Shown: positions 1-9,262, counted from the first letter of the stretch. The stretch: 64,000 bases of DNA from Halococcus sediminicola (GCF_000755245.1 NZ_BBMP01000027.1:1-64000); one strand, 5' to 3'. Made by a program: numbers and translations. The notes: generated by a model from the sequence alone, not told the origin.

Positions 1-201
1 TAGTTACGCTGTCATGTGCATCATAGCGTGTGTATGCTAGTGCTAGCTGTGTGCTTCTGTAGGACGAGTCTGTACGTGTGCTTACGTACTGCTTGTTGTT
101 CAGTTGATCTTATTGTTATGTTTTATTTTGTTTAATGAAACCCCGCCCACCAAGATCTACACACTGCATATCGTCGGCAGCGTCAGATGTGTATAAGAGA
201 C
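1..201. other. Sequencing adapter and junk at contig end
   Basis: Positions 171-201 match the Nextera transposase adapter (TCGTCGGCAGCGTC followed by AGATGTGTATAAGAGAC). Positions 163-170 (ACTGCATA) sit where the i5 index belongs. Positions 134-162 are a P5 flow-cell sequence with about five mismatches, and the first 133 bases are non-coding junk with no haloarchaeal character. The segment ttacgtactgct (82-93) resembles part of a nanopore adapter, but that is weak. The segment is an artefact, and apparent proteins reading MCIRD or [11 protein letters not shown] across it are translated adapter. Confidence 0.95.
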
Positions 202-1080
202 GATTTCCTGAGTGCTATCGTCGATGCTTGCGTTCACCAGAGGGAACTCTTTCAAGGCGGGCACGACCGCCTTCAACAGAATCGGCGTGTAGGTGATATG
301 CTGGTCGTGTTTTTCGTTCAGGCGCTCTTTGAGCGCGACGAGTTCGGTGGCGTCGGCCTCGAACCCGGACGTGAGCTGTGCAGTGACGGTCAGTGATCGG
401 GTCATGTTTGCAGCGATCTGTCCCCGAAGTCCCGAGAGGTCCCTGCGCTCCGACCGGGACTCGTCCTCGTCTATCGATGTGGGTTCGATGTCGACGCTCG
501 GATGGAGGCCTCCGGCTTCGGCCGTTTCCGTCCCCGCTCCGCCCGCGTGCTCGTCGATGTCCTCGCGCAACACCCGCCCGTCGGGACCGGATCCCTCCAC
601 GTCCGCGAGGTCGATGCCTTCCTCGCGTGCGTAGCGCCGCGTGCTCGGTGCGGCGAAGACCCGCTCGTCGCCGGTTGCGGGTTCCTCACTCTCGGTTTCC
701 GCCGGTTCGGTTTCTTCTTCGGCCTCTTCAGTTTCCTCTTCGGGTTCCTCTCCTTCGGTTTCTTCCTCGGCCTCGTCGGCTTCCTCTTCTGCTTGTTCCT
801 CGGTTTGCTCTTGGGCTTCCTCGTCCGCTTCTTCCTCTTTTTCGCCCGTGTCGAAAACGACGATGACTGTGCCGACTTCGACCGTCTCCCCCTCCTCGAC
901 TGGGAGTTCCTGAACCGTCCCCGAAATCGGTGACGGGATGTCGGTGACGGCTTTGTCGGTCTCGACCTCACCGAGCACGTCATCCTCTTCGACCTCGTCA
1001 CCCTCCTCAACATGCCACTCCTGGATTTCAGCCTCGGTCAGCCCCTCGCCGGGGTCGGGAAGCTCGAACTCGTAGCTCAT
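202..1080 (-). CDS. 2-oxoacid dehydrogenase E2 (dihydrolipoamide acyltransferase), truncated by contig end
   Basis: Acyltransferase core of a pyruvate/branched-chain 2-oxoacid dehydrogenase-type complex. Residues 1-75 form a lipoyl domain, with the lipoylated lysine at Lys43 in [12 protein letters not shown]. Residues ~80-140 are a very acidic Glu-rich linker. A peripheral subunit-binding domain follows ([15 protein letters not shown]), then the beginning of the catalytic domain ([12 protein letters not shown]). The start is taken at [13 protein letters not shown] (1080) because lipoyl domains begin there; a longer reading from 1092 is possible. The C-terminal half with the HxxxD active site is missing because the contig ends and adapter follows. 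It lies downstream of E1beta in the same operon; an E3 gene would be expected next. The complex is probably used on branched-chain or other 2-oxoacids, since haloarchaea usually oxidise pyruvate with a ferredoxin enzyme (family knowledge). Confidence 0.93.
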
Positions 1081-1140
1081 TGTTCGCCCCACTGACCGTG
1101 ACCGTTCGCCACACGATGCTCGCCTGTCAGAATGGTGTGT

Positions 1141-2166
1141 TCAGAATTCATAGCTCATCACCGCCTCGATAGCATGTTGGGCGCGCTCCTCGTCTGGCAG
1201 ATAATCGTCCTCAATGTCGTGGCTCGGGAAGTGCACGTCGTAGCCCGTCGCGCGCTTGACGGGTGCTTTCAGCCGATCGAGAGCGTACTCGTTGACCAGC
1301 GCTGACAGCTCCGCACCCAACCCGAGGCTTCGCCGTGCCTCATGAACCACGACGCATCTCCCTGTTTTCTTCACGGACTCCAGTATCGTCTCGACGTCCA
1401 GCGGCGAGAGCGAGCGGATGTCCACCACCTCGACGCTCGCATCCACCGCTTCGCTCGCCGCGACCGCATGACGCACCATCGCCCCCCATGTCAGCACCGT
1501 CACATCCTCTCCCTCGCGGACCAGCCGCGCCTCGTCCAGCGGCAGGGTGTAGTCATCGGTTGGCACCGATTGTTCGCCGCCGCGATAGATTTTCTTCGGC
1601 TCCATGAAGATCACGGGGTCGTCATGGCGGATGCTCGCCGCGAGCAGCCCCTTTGCCTGATAGGGTGTGCTTGGACAGACCACCCGCACGCCGGGCGTGT
1701 GGAGATAGTACGTCTCAGTCGATTCCTGATGGTATTCGAGCGCCTTCACGCCACCACCGTAGGCCATCCGAACGGTAAGAGGAACCTCGATATCGCCGCC
1801 CGTGCGGTCGTACATCTTCACGAGCGCGTACATGATCTGGCCGAACGCGGGGTACGAAAAGCCCATGAACTGGATTTCGGGGACCACGCGCTCGCCGGCC
1901 ATCGCCATACCCACGGCGGTCCCGATGATGCCGTTCTCGGACAGGGGTGTGTCGATGACGCGCTCGTCGCCGTATTCGTCCAGCAATCCCTCAGTCGCGC
2001 GATAGACGCCACCGATAGGACCAATATCGTAGCCCATGATTCTGACCCCATCGTCTCGTGCCATCTCCTGATGGAGGGTGTGGTTGACGGCAGTCACGAG
2101 ATCGATGTTCTCAGTCTCGTCGCTCGTGTCGCGCTCGGACGCTGGGCTCGGATAGACTTCACTCAT
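1141..2166 (-). CDS. 2-oxoacid dehydrogenase E1 component, beta subunit
   Basis: Thiamine-diphosphate-dependent decarboxylase subunit that pairs with the alpha subunit encoded just upstream. At 341 residues it is family-length. It shows the transketolase pyrimidine-binding fold (IDTPLSENGIIGTAVGMA, PEIQFMGFSYPAFGQI) and the C-terminal transketolase domain (EDVTVLTWGAMV, VVDIRSLSPLDVETI, VVVHEARRSLGLGAEL). The ATG overlaps the end of the alpha gene by 8 bp, indicating translational coupling. The last residues VMSYEF* repeat the first residues of the downstream E2 (MSYEF); the DNA is similar at both places, so a short duplication is possible. About 60 bp separate it from E2. Confidence 0.95.
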   Translation of the reverse strand: MSEVYPSPASERDTSDETENIDLVTAVNHTLHQEMARDDGVRIMGYDIGPIGGVYRATEGLLDEYGDERVIDTPLSENGIIGTAVGMAMAGERVVPEIQFMGFSYPAFGQIMYALVKMYDRTGGDIEVPLTVRMAYGGGVKALEYHQESTETYYLHTPGVRVVCPSTPYQAKGLLAASIRHDDPVIFMEPKKIYRGGEQSVPTDDYTLPLDEARLVREGEDVTVLTWGAMVRHAVAASEAVDASVEVVDIRSLSPLDVETILESVKKTGRCVVVHEARRSLGLGAELSALVNEYALDRLKAPVKRATGYDVHFPSHDIEDDYLPDEERAQHAIEAVMSYEF

Positions 2167-3340
2167 CGAACCCCTCCCCGTCGAAGTCGGTAAAGGGATT
2201 CTGGCCGTTCTGCTCGCGTTCTAACTCCGCACGCTGGTGGGCGTGATTCCACGGCTCGCCGTGAATTTGGTGGTCGAATATCCGTTCGGGCCCGGAATCG
2301 GGTACGTCGCGGGCCGCATCGACGGCTGCCGAAACCTGTTCGTTGACCTCGCCCTCGATCTCCTCGGCGAGATCGTTGTTGAGCACACCCTCTTCCCGGA
2401 GGTAGGTCTCGTAGCGGTCGAGGGGGTCCTTCTCTTCCCATTCGTCACGCTGCTCGTTGGGGTCACGATAGACATCGGGGTTGTCCGAGGTGTTGTGCTC
2501 CTCCATCCGGTAGGTGACACACTCGATGAACGTCGGTCCCTCGCCGTTGCGGGCGCGCTCGACGGCCTCTTCGGCTTTCTCGCGCACGGCGAAGATGTCG
2601 TTGCCATCGACGCGCTCGTGGGGAACCCCGTAGGCCTCGCCCTTCTTGGCGAACGTTTCGGCTCCTGTTTGCCGGTGTGAAGGCTCGGAGATGGCCCACT
2701 GGTTGTTCTGACAGATTATCACTACTGGGGGTTCGAACACCCCTGCGAAGTTCATCGCGTCGTGGAACGAGCCCTCGCTGGTGGAGCCATCGCCGATGAA
2801 TGCCATCGTCACCGTCTCGTGGTCGTTGAGTTTATCAGCCATCGCCATCCCGACCGCGTTGGTCGTATTGACTCCCACTGGAGTGTAATCCGGCGAGAAA
2901 TTGACCTCCGGCTCGTCGGTGTCGAGATGTTCGGCGACTGTCTCGGGTTCGGCACCCATGTCGCCGGCGACGATCTCGGCCATCGGGTACTCCCAGTAGA
3001 GCAGGGCCGGGTTCTGCCGGTAGGTGTAGAAGATCCAGTCGTCGGGTTCGAGCGCGGCAGCACACCCTAATGGCGTCGCTTCCTCGCCGCGCGAGCGCGC
3101 GACGAGGCTCGCCTCGCCGCTGCGCTGCATGTTCAACATCTTGTCCTCCAGCGTCCGGGTGGCGACCATCGTTCGGTACATCGCCAGCAGTTCGTCGTCG
3201 AACGCTGGAGAATCGCCGTCGAGCTGTCCGTCCGCATCGAGGCGTTGATACTTCCCTTCCGGTGGCTCGTGTTCGGTCCATTCTACCATATCTGAAGTTT
3301 TGTTTGAATTCGACGGAATTGATTTCTCGGCGTCTGACAC
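2159..3340 (-). CDS. 2-oxoacid dehydrogenase E1 component, alpha subunit
   Basis: Binds thiamine diphosphate and decarboxylates the 2-oxoacid together with the beta subunit. At 393 residues the length is normal. The ThDP/Mg motif is clear: GDGSTSEGSFHDAMNFAGV followed by CQNNQWAIS. The loop TYRMEEHNTSDNP corresponds to the usual phosphorylation-loop segment TYRMGGHTTSDDP. The N-terminal ~45 residues are acidic and poorly conserved in the family. It is the first gene of the E1alpha-E1beta-E2 operon. The ATG at 3340 begins the frame and has a plausible TATA box at the leaderless distance. Confidence 0.95.
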   Translation of the reverse strand: MSDAEKSIPSNSNKTSDMVEWTEHEPPEGKYQRLDADGQLDGDSPAFDDELLAMYRTMVATRTLEDKMLNMQRSGEASLVARSRGEEATPLGCAAALEPDDWIFYTYRQNPALLYWEYPMAEIVAGDMGAEPETVAEHLDTDEPEVNFSPDYTPVGVNTTNAVGMAMADKLNDHETVTMAFIGDGSTSEGSFHDAMNFAGVFEPPVVIICQNNQWAISEPSHRQTGAETFAKKGEAYGVPHERVDGNDIFAVREKAEEAVERARNGEGPTFIECVTYRMEEHNTSDNPDVYRDPNEQRDEWEEKDPLDRYETYLREEGVLNNDLAEEIEGEVNEQVSAAVDAARDVPDSGPERIFDHQIHGEPWNHAHQRAELEREQNGQNPFTDFDGEGFDE

Positions 3341-3360
3341 GCCATTGACTCACCGTATCG

Positions 3361-3369
3361 ATTAAAACA
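3361..3369 (-). promoter_or_regulatory. Possible TATA box of the E1alpha-E1beta-E2 operon
   Basis: On the minus strand this reads GTTTTAAT-like, about 25 nt before the E1alpha start codon, the spacing expected for a leaderless haloarchaeal transcript. No transcript data, so this is a pattern match only. Confidence 0.4.
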
Positions 3370-3539
3370 CCATCCCGGCCAATTCAAGCCACTAATATCT
3401 GCCCTATACTGTGTAGTCGCTCAAGCACCCCATTCAATCGGAAAACCAGTGAAGCCAGCTACGTTGTGGTGATTTCTGAAACAGAGCAGCGTATCTATAG
3501 ACAATACGTGTATCCTATTTAGGATACAACCGGCGGGGA

Positions 3540-4270
3540 GGCACTATTAAATCGAGCGCTACAATGGACGGAGTTCTTTGAGGCTGGTAGTCATGCTTGA
3601 GGAACTCCTGTTCGCTGACACGGAATCCTCTCACGTAGCGTTTTTGGACGAACCACGCACGCCAGCCGGCCCGATACAGCTGGCGTGCGCTCTCCACGCT
3701 GTCTCGAGGTCGCTGGCGGAGATTCGCTCCTAGAGTGGTTCGGCATCAGCCGAACCCGACAGGCTGTCCATTATTGGTTTCACGCTACACAGACGCGTGT
3801 GAGCAAGAATTCACCGCCGAACCGAATCGTATCGCGGTCGACGAGAAATAGATCCAGCTCGCTGAGGAGGAAAAAGTGTGGCTCTACGCCACTATTGACG
3901 TTGATTCGAAAGCCGTGCTCTACGCACGACTTCTCAGCGTCGCGGCAAGACCCGGCAACGACGTTTCTCCGCGAGTTGAAAGAGCAACTCCGCGTCGGAG
4001 ACGCGGTGTTCCTCGTCGACGGCATGGCCTACCTAACGGCGCTTGCCAAGACCAATCTCACCGGCCACCTTGACTACTCCGAGCGCAGCATCATCAAGAA
4101 GCTATTTCAGACGTATACGATGCGCATCGGCCGCTTCCACGAAACGTGGAACGGCGGTCAGTTCAGCGCGGAGCACTGGCCGCCTACACACTACTACAAT
4201 CACTTGCGCGGTCATCAAGCTCTAGATAACTGCCCCTGTCGAACAGCTGGAGAACTCGATTTAACAATGC
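3540..4270 (+). pseudogene. Decayed IS6-like (IS240-type) transposase
   Basis: Homology to a DDE transposase jumps between frames. Fragments in order are: an N-terminal piece with WFGISRTRQAVHYWFHA (about 3736-3787); VWLYATIDVDSKAVLYARLL in another frame (about 3876); then TTFLRELKEQLRVGDAVFLVDGMAYLTALAKT and RFHETWNGGQFSAEHW...YYNHLRGHQALDN (3955-4240). Stops and at least two frame changes make it non-functional. The catalytic layout (D in the DVDSK block, D in FLVDG) fits IS6/IS240-type elements, but the exact IS is not recognised. No convincing terminal repeats or target duplication were found. Confidence 0.7.
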
Positions 4271-4340
4271 CGTCTTCAGCGTCGCCTCTGATGCCTTATG
4301 TAATATATAGATGTCTGTGAAAGGCCAAATGTTACACAAG

Positions 4341-4460
4341 GCACGACACGAAAACACTGGCAAGCGGCAGGTCTTTCTCGCGCTGTGTCTGTGGCTTGTC
4401 GTCGCTATCACCAACTACGAGCGTGGAGACAATCCAGACAGCACGATCATCACGGTGTGA
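4341..4460 (+). pseudogene. C-terminal fragment of a transposase
   Basis: Only the last ~39 residues remain (RQVFLALCLWLVVAITNYER...). They closely match the C-termini of two other transposase remnants in this window, at 40326 (HVFLALCLRLAVALTNHER) and 40837 (QVFLALCLRVVVIITNDER). The three share a family that I do not name with certainty. No start or catalytic part is present; it abuts the IS6-like remnant. Confidence 0.6.
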
Positions 4461-4524
4461 CAAGAGTTCTATGACACCCTCTACCGTCTATCTTGGCCAT
4501 CGAGGGTGACCATCGACGGTAAGT

Positions 4525-4905
4525 TCCTTCGACGGCCTCTATGAGACGAATGCCAATCGGAACGCCCAAAAGATGCTTCTGTTCGAAGCGCCGATTATGA
4601 ATCGGACTAGGCCGGGCAGTTAGGCCCTGCTCGTTACCCGCACTACGGTCTTCAGCGGGGGCTGAACCCCAGGTGCGTCCGGACAGACCGGCGCGGGCCC
4701 CGCAAGCCAACGTCGAAGCCTCGTCCGTCGGGGGCGGCGGTTCGCGGTCACTCGTCTGCAGGGACGACCGACCGCGATTGATCGGCGGTAGTCCGTCAGG
4801 CGCGGAAGCGAGCAGCGGACCGCCGGACAGCCGTCGCTCGACGGGTCGCGGGGTGGAGGAGGCACGCGGGTTTCCCCGCACTGGAACGTCGGGCAACCCC
4901 GGGAG
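4525..4905 (-). repeat. Dispersed ~380 bp repeat, copy A (inverted relative to copy B)
   Basis: Read on the minus strand it aligns over most of its length with 11080-11430 on the plus strand, including conserved blocks such as TCAGCCCCCGCTGAAGACCG, GTAGTGCGGG and CGAGCAGGGCCTAACT. The copies differ at roughly 15-20% of positions by eye. The open frames in the two copies do not stay open together, so a conserved protein is not evident. It may be the end of an IS200/IS605-type element, a MITE or a non-coding RNA gene; none is proved. Confidence 0.7.
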
Positions 4906-5176
4906 TCCCCTATCACTACTTTTCTACATTCGAAGGAGAGCGTGATCGGCACGACCACACCCTGTTGTCAAGATGTCTCTGTCGGAATCCCCCAACTACG
5001 ACACCCGCACGCACCCTGCCAAATTCTCGTCGGCGAGTTCGTTTGACACTCAACCGGAGCGGATGAGCGAACCTACAGTCTTCCTCCCCGTGGCAATTGA
5101 CACCTCTTTTCTGCTTATATCGAAACGGTGATTGGTGGCGAATAGACCTATGTGCACGCGTCTCGTTCGGTAACCA

Positions 5177-6004
5177 ATGACTACACGTTTCGTTCCGACC
5201 CATGTCCGGTCTGCAATAGACATCGTCGTGACTGATCGGGATCGTACGGTGAGCGAACGTAGAGCGTTTACGAGCTTTATCGACCGACTCTCGGATTTCT
5301 CGGTGGAGAGCATCGATTCGAATACGAGATTAGATTGCTCCACACCTGTCCAGACAGTACGTGAGCAGACCCGATCATTGCACTCGGAATCAGATCAACT
5401 CGCACGTGTGCGCGAGCTGTATCGGAAGACGGTCATGGGAGTCGAGCATTACCCTGAAGAGTACGGTGATTCGTTCGATGAGAGCATTGCCGAAGAGTTT
5501 GGATCCGAAACCGCTGCTGCAGCACTCAACAGTGACCAACTCACGCCACAACTCCGCGACCGACTCATCGAAGTCAGTAACCAAGCGCGCGAGAGTCGCC
5601 ACGCATTACTCCAGGGTCTCGAGAACGAGTATAACGCCCTCCAGAGTGCCGATGAAGCTCTCACCGAGTTAGGTGCTGATCTCGATGACGTACTTTCCAC
5701 ACACTCGTTCCAGACGTGGCCAGACGAAGAGCTTGCTACTGTCCGAAAAGATCTCCACGCACGAGAACGCGAATGCGACCGATTGGCTGCTGACCGTCAG
5801 ACCACCCTCCACAAACAGCGCGTCCCCAGTACTCATCACATCGACCTCGAATTCACGGAATATCTATATCGATCGCTGCCGGTGACCTATCCCGTATTGA
5901 CGGATATCGCCAGCCTCACCGAAACACTCCGTACCGCACGTCAGAACATTGATCACGCACTCGCTTCAGAAACGAATGCTTCCACTCACTCTTCAGCTAT
6001 CTGA
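5177..6004 (+). CDS. Haloarchaeal coiled-coil protein (DUF7260-like)
   Basis: 275-residue soluble acidic protein without signal peptide or membrane segments. Residues ~70-110 contain RVRELYRKTVMGVEHYPEEYGDSFDESIAEEFG, a pattern I associate with the halophile-specific DUF7260 family. Residues ~150-235 are rich in heptad-like Leu/Ala/Glu and probably form a coiled coil. Function is unknown. It stands alone between repeat copy A and the ISH3-type element. An AT-rich tcttatat-like stretch lies about 60 nt upstream of the ATG. Assignment to the DUF is from memory of motif shape only. Confidence 0.75.
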   Translation: MTTRFVPTHVRSAIDIVVTDRDRTVSERRAFTSFIDRLSDFSVESIDSNTRLDCSTPVQTVREQTRSLHSESDQLARVRELYRKTVMGVEHYPEEYGDSFDESIAEEFGSETAAAALNSDQLTPQLRDRLIEVSNQARESRHALLQGLENEYNALQSADEALTELGADLDDVLSTHSFQTWPDEELATVRKDLHARERECDRLAADRQTTLHKQRVPSTHHIDLEFTEYLYRSLPVTYPVLTDIASLTETLRTARQNIDHALASETNASTHSSAI

Positions 6005-6246
6005 ACTGCGAGAGCATCTGATGCTATCGAAATCACACCGGTCCTCGCTTTTAATTTTGATTAAGCAAAATTAGCACAATTCCTTGCAATCGGTCCGAGA
6101 ACAGCGAAATTTGCAAAATCACCGTGAAACATCTCGAATTATTATATCTTTCATCAACCTCGGTATTCGATAGTATAAACGTCGCCTATCCGTGCTTAGG
6201 CGACAGGACGGGTTGCGGGGTGTTCTTCGTATGGGACAGCTAGTTT

Positions 6247-7649
6247 CAGTACCTCACAAAGCACGTCAGTTGACTGCTTCTGAGACGTGAATTGGGTGGA
6301 GAAATCGGTACCGAGCAACTGCTGAGGAGAGTGGTTCGACACCGAGAGCATCGTACCTGTCGCAGTCGGCGGCGTTCCGCCGCCGACGCGACGGTGTTGC
6401 CACTCGCCAAGCGGGCGTTCCCGGTCGGTGGATTAGCGTCTGAAGCGGTCGTCTGGTGGCTTATTTGCGGGGACGGCGCGACGCACGGTGAGCGCCGTCT
6501 CCGCTGCTCGCCGTATCATCCCAAGGAACTCGTCGAATCGCCACGGCCAGAGGCGTCGCGCGCCTCGGCGCGGCGACGCCACGTACTCCCAGTGGAGATA
6601 CCGCCACGCATTCTGGAGAAGGAAGCTGATCAGCACGTATAGGAACCGCACCGCCGGATTCTGTGTCGTTGTCGACGCGATGCTTCGTTCAGAAAGACGG
6701 TAGGTCGATTCGATCCCGAAGCGTCGGCTGTAGTACTTCCGAGCCTGGTGTGGCGTCTCGATGAACGGCGCGTCGACGGCGTAGCCGTGACGCGCCACAC
6801 CTTCCTCGTCGTACTTTCCTCGCTGGTAGGTGCAGTCGATGTAGACCGGGAAATCGACGGTCCACGTGTGACCGTCGATTTTCCCTCGGAGATCGTGGTC
6901 GATCACGCGGCTCCAGCCCTGGCTCAGTTCGGTCTGGATCGCTTCACCCCACTTCACGATCGGCATGACGAAAGCGTAGTTATGGGCAGCGAGCAGCGTC
7001 AAACAGTACGTATCGTAGAATTCCCGATCGAGGTAGACGGCCTCGACCTTGAGGTCAAGGCCTTCGAGTACGCCGAGCAGTTCCGCGAGGATCGAGCTGG
7101 CGGTGTCGCCGTCGGTCAGACGGCGCACCGCCAGCGCGTAGCGTTTGTTGCGCACCCGCGCGTAGAGTGTGGCATAGCCGTGGAACGACGTTGTTCCGGC
7201 TTTAGCGAGTGATTTGTAGAGTTCCTCCTCGGAGTCGTACTCCTCGCCGTAGTACGGACGGAGGTGGAGGTCGTCGCCGACCTCCACCGGCCGATCTGGA
7301 AGCAGTTCGAGGATATCCTGTTGGATGAGCGTCTTGCCGACTCGTTCGAGCTCTCCGAGCTCGAACTTCGTCCGGAGGTGGTGAAGAATCGTGTTGCCGT
7401 GGGGTGATTCCTCTGAAATCTCGCAGAGGTGGCTGACCGAGTCCTCGTCGGCTGTTGCGCCGACGAGGACGTCCCAGATGTCTTCAGAGTCGATATCGGC
7501 GTTCTCGCCGAGTTCGATATCGATCTCCTCGTCGAGGGCATTGACGAGAAAGTTAAGCACCTGCTCTTCGGTGAGTTCATTGGCTGCTTGGTCCGGCTGC
7601 ATCAACCGACCAAGCAGCCCGTTCACCTAACCCGCTTTGTGAAGTACTG
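6247..7649 (-). mobile_element. ISH3-family insertion sequence, complete
   Basis: A 1403-bp element with terminal inverted repeats: CAGTACCTCACAAAGC at the 6247 end and CAGTACTTCACAAAGC read inward from 7649. It is flanked by a perfect 5-bp target duplication AGTTT (6242-6246 and 7650-7654). Size, 5-bp duplication and transposase type fit the archaeal ISH3 group. A deleted relative with the same ends is at 44023-44603. Confidence 0.93.
6433..7626 (-). CDS. ISH3-family transposase
   Basis: 397-residue transposase filling the element, full-length for the group. Typical segments are LNFLVNALDEEIDIELGENADI (N-terminal), DILELLPDRPVEVGDDLHLRPYYGEEY, YARVRNKRYALAVRRLTDGDTASSIL, VEAVYLDREFYDTYCLTLL (catalytic Asp region), FPVYIDCTYQRGKYDEEGVARHGYA and YSRRFGIESTYRLSE (catalytic Glu region). 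The C-terminus RRAVPANKPPDDRFRR is characteristic. The start could be the first Met or MQPDQAAN eight residues later. No frameshift, so it is probably active and could mobilise the internally deleted copy at 44 kb. Confidence 0.95.
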   Translation of the reverse strand: MNGLLGRLMQPDQAANELTEEQVLNFLVNALDEEIDIELGENADIDSEDIWDVLVGATADEDSVSHLCEISEESPHGNTILHHLRTKFELGELERVGKTLIQQDILELLPDRPVEVGDDLHLRPYYGEEYDSEEELYKSLAKAGTTSFHGYATLYARVRNKRYALAVRRLTDGDTASSILAELLGVLEGLDLKVEAVYLDREFYDTYCLTLLAAHNYAFVMPIVKWGEAIQTELSQGWSRVIDHDLRGKIDGHTWTVDFPVYIDCTYQRGKYDEEGVARHGYAVDAPFIETPHQARKYYSRRFGIESTYRLSERSIASTTTQNPAVRFLYVLISFLLQNAWRYLHWEYVASPRRGARRLWPWRFDEFLGMIRRAAETALTVRRAVPANKPPDDRFRR

Positions 7650-7797
7650 AGTTTCTCGGCATCAGCGACTGCATGGCCGAAGAGGTGGGAGATCACGAGG
7701 TTCATGTAGAACGACAGCGTTGAAGCGGAAGAAGCCAATTGTGCAAAAGCTCCTCTTCCGCTTGGTGGCGGCATCGGCCACCTGATCACCTGTCGGT

Positions 7798-8211
7798 CTA
7801 CTTGTCTTGATCTGTCGGGTGATCCTCGCTGCGCTCGCGCCGTGCGCGTCGCTGGTGACGTTCGGTGACGTGGCGGCGTCCGTCGGCCAACTCCTTGCGC
7901 ACGTCCGATTCGAACTCAACCGCTGCGGCAAGAAACCCGTCGGCGAACGTCTCGACGAGTTCATAGCTCCAGCGCTCGTCGAACACACCGGCTGGGAGGA
8001 GATCGTCGCGGAGTGCATCCACTGGGCCCTCGTGGCCAGTTTCACGGAATTTCTCGCGAGCGTCCTCGAATCGATTCATCCCCCGACCGACCGCATGGTG
8101 GAACGCGAGCAGGTGCCCGTAGCCTCGATGGAAATGTTCGATACCAAGCTGAAGGTCGTGGAGCGCCTCTCGTTCGGTGGTGTTCAGGTCCGCATCCGGT
8201 TCATCATCCAT
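7798..8211 (-). CDS. Conserved haloarchaeal hypothetical protein
   Basis: 137 residues if started at MDDEPDADLNTTEREALHDL (8211), preferred over the longer reading from 8262 because the upstream part is Ser/Arg-rich and unlike the rest. Soluble, mostly helical, acidic, with a basic tail (ERHQRRARRERSEDH). Segments LGIEHFHRGYGHLLAFHHAVGRGMNR and LLPAGVFDERWSYELVETFADGFL look conserved, and the His-rich helix could bind metal. Function not recognised. It lies next to the ISH3-type insertion. Confidence 0.7.
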   Translation of the reverse strand: MDDEPDADLNTTEREALHDLQLGIEHFHRGYGHLLAFHHAVGRGMNRFEDAREKFRETGHEGPVDALRDDLLPAGVFDERWSYELVETFADGFLAAAVEFESDVRKELADGRRHVTERHQRRARRERSEDHPTDQDK

Positions 8212-8396
8212 ACTGGTGGTTAGTGGCCGTTGACAAAACTCTTCACTACGAGAAGAGGACAAGCATGAGATTACCAGTGTTTGCTGTGTTGAATAGCTAT
8301 TATATACGCATAATTGGTGAAATTATTACGAATTCCGGAGTGTCGAGTTGATAATCAACTGTATTTGTTCTAACAATCATCTCGGTGAATCATCAC

Positions 8397-9262
8397 TCAG
8401 CAGTTTCTGAACCAGTCTTTAGCAGCATTCAACTGAAGATCGAGAAAGTCAAGGTAGCGCTGAAGATGGTGTTTTGAGACGTCTCGAAACCTCTCGAGCC
8501 ACTGCCGCACGAAGCCGTGGCGGTTCTCGCACATGTTCATGTGTATATCGCCGATCATGTATGTCTCAGACTGATTGACGGCTAAATGGCCGTCAATCGC
8601 GTCGAAATCGTCGATTTCGTTGTAGATTCTGTAGTCGTCGGTACATAGAATTACGTTCCTGTTGCCGCATTCGGCGATGTTTTCGTCGACACTCTGGAGA
8701 TTCTCCCGAACCAGAAACCGAACTTGGCCGTCGCTCCGACGGACAAGTGTCACGACCGGTGGTTTGTCTCGTTGAAAGGTTCCATATCCTTTTTTGAAAG
8801 CCCGCGTTCGCGCGGGCTTTCTTGCTCTATGCCTTTCTTGCCCGCAGTAACGTAGATTTTGTCGACTTCACAGACGTCGTTGAGCGTGAAGTCAGCGATG
8901 TCGTTGCAGCGGTCTTGAATCTCGTGGACGAAGTTGAGGATGGCTTCGTAGTCTCGGTCAAGGTCCCGAGCGATCTGTGCGGTCGGCACATATCGTATCT
9001 CCTTAAGCATGTAGAATAGCTCCCCGATAGGGAACTTGTGGTGTTCGAACAGGTCCCGGTGAGATCGTTGAAGTACGTCTCGCAGGTGTTGCAGTAGTAC
9101 TGCTGGGCGTCCTTCCCAGTGGTCCTTCCTTACTGACCTCGCCGCTTTCGCAATGGACGCAGGATACCGTCGCGCCCGATTTGGCGCGACGGAGCCGCTC
9201 GTAGCAGTCTTCCCGACCGGCAAGAAGACCGAAACCAACATACTGTCCATTACCGGCAGCAT
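8397..9262 (-). pseudogene. IS1595-family (ISXO2-like) transposase, frameshifted
   Basis: Two overlapping frames together spell one transposase. 9262-8750 holds the N-terminal part (HHKFPIGELFYMLKEIRYVPTAQIARDL, then VCEVDKIYVTAGKKG with the first Asp). 8753-8397 holds the rest (VILCTDDYRIYNEI, NQSETYMIGDIHMNMCENRHGFVRQWLERFRDVSKHHLQRYLDF). The order, the DDE layout and the H-x-N-x-CENRHGF block match the ISXO2-like domain of IS1595 elements. The N-terminal zinc-binding cysteines are in a further frame around 9120-9180. At least one frameshift, so inactive as written; clear terminal repeats were not found. Confidence 0.8.

Larger units (their letters stand above)
6196..7705 (-). pseudogene. 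Small ORF interrupted by the ISH3-type element
   Basis: The minus-strand reading MNLVISHLFGHAVADAEK (7705 down to ~7652) runs into the IS end. Removing the element and one 5-bp target duplication joins it in frame to LAVPYEEHPATRPVA* on the other side (stop at 6196-6198). The restored peptide would be 33 residues. I do not recognise it, and a frame this short can be fortuitous, so it is offered only as a candidate insertion target. Confidence 0.35.

Noticed and set aside
157-206. C-terminus [13 protein letters not shown] of the E2 reading and the plus-strand ORF starting MCIRD
   Set aside because: Both are translations of Nextera adapter sequence, not biology.
293-1013. Ser/Arg-rich and Phe/Leu-rich ORFs on both strands over the E2 linker
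   Set aside because: They are shadows of the Glu-rich E2 linker; composition reflects codons read out of frame.
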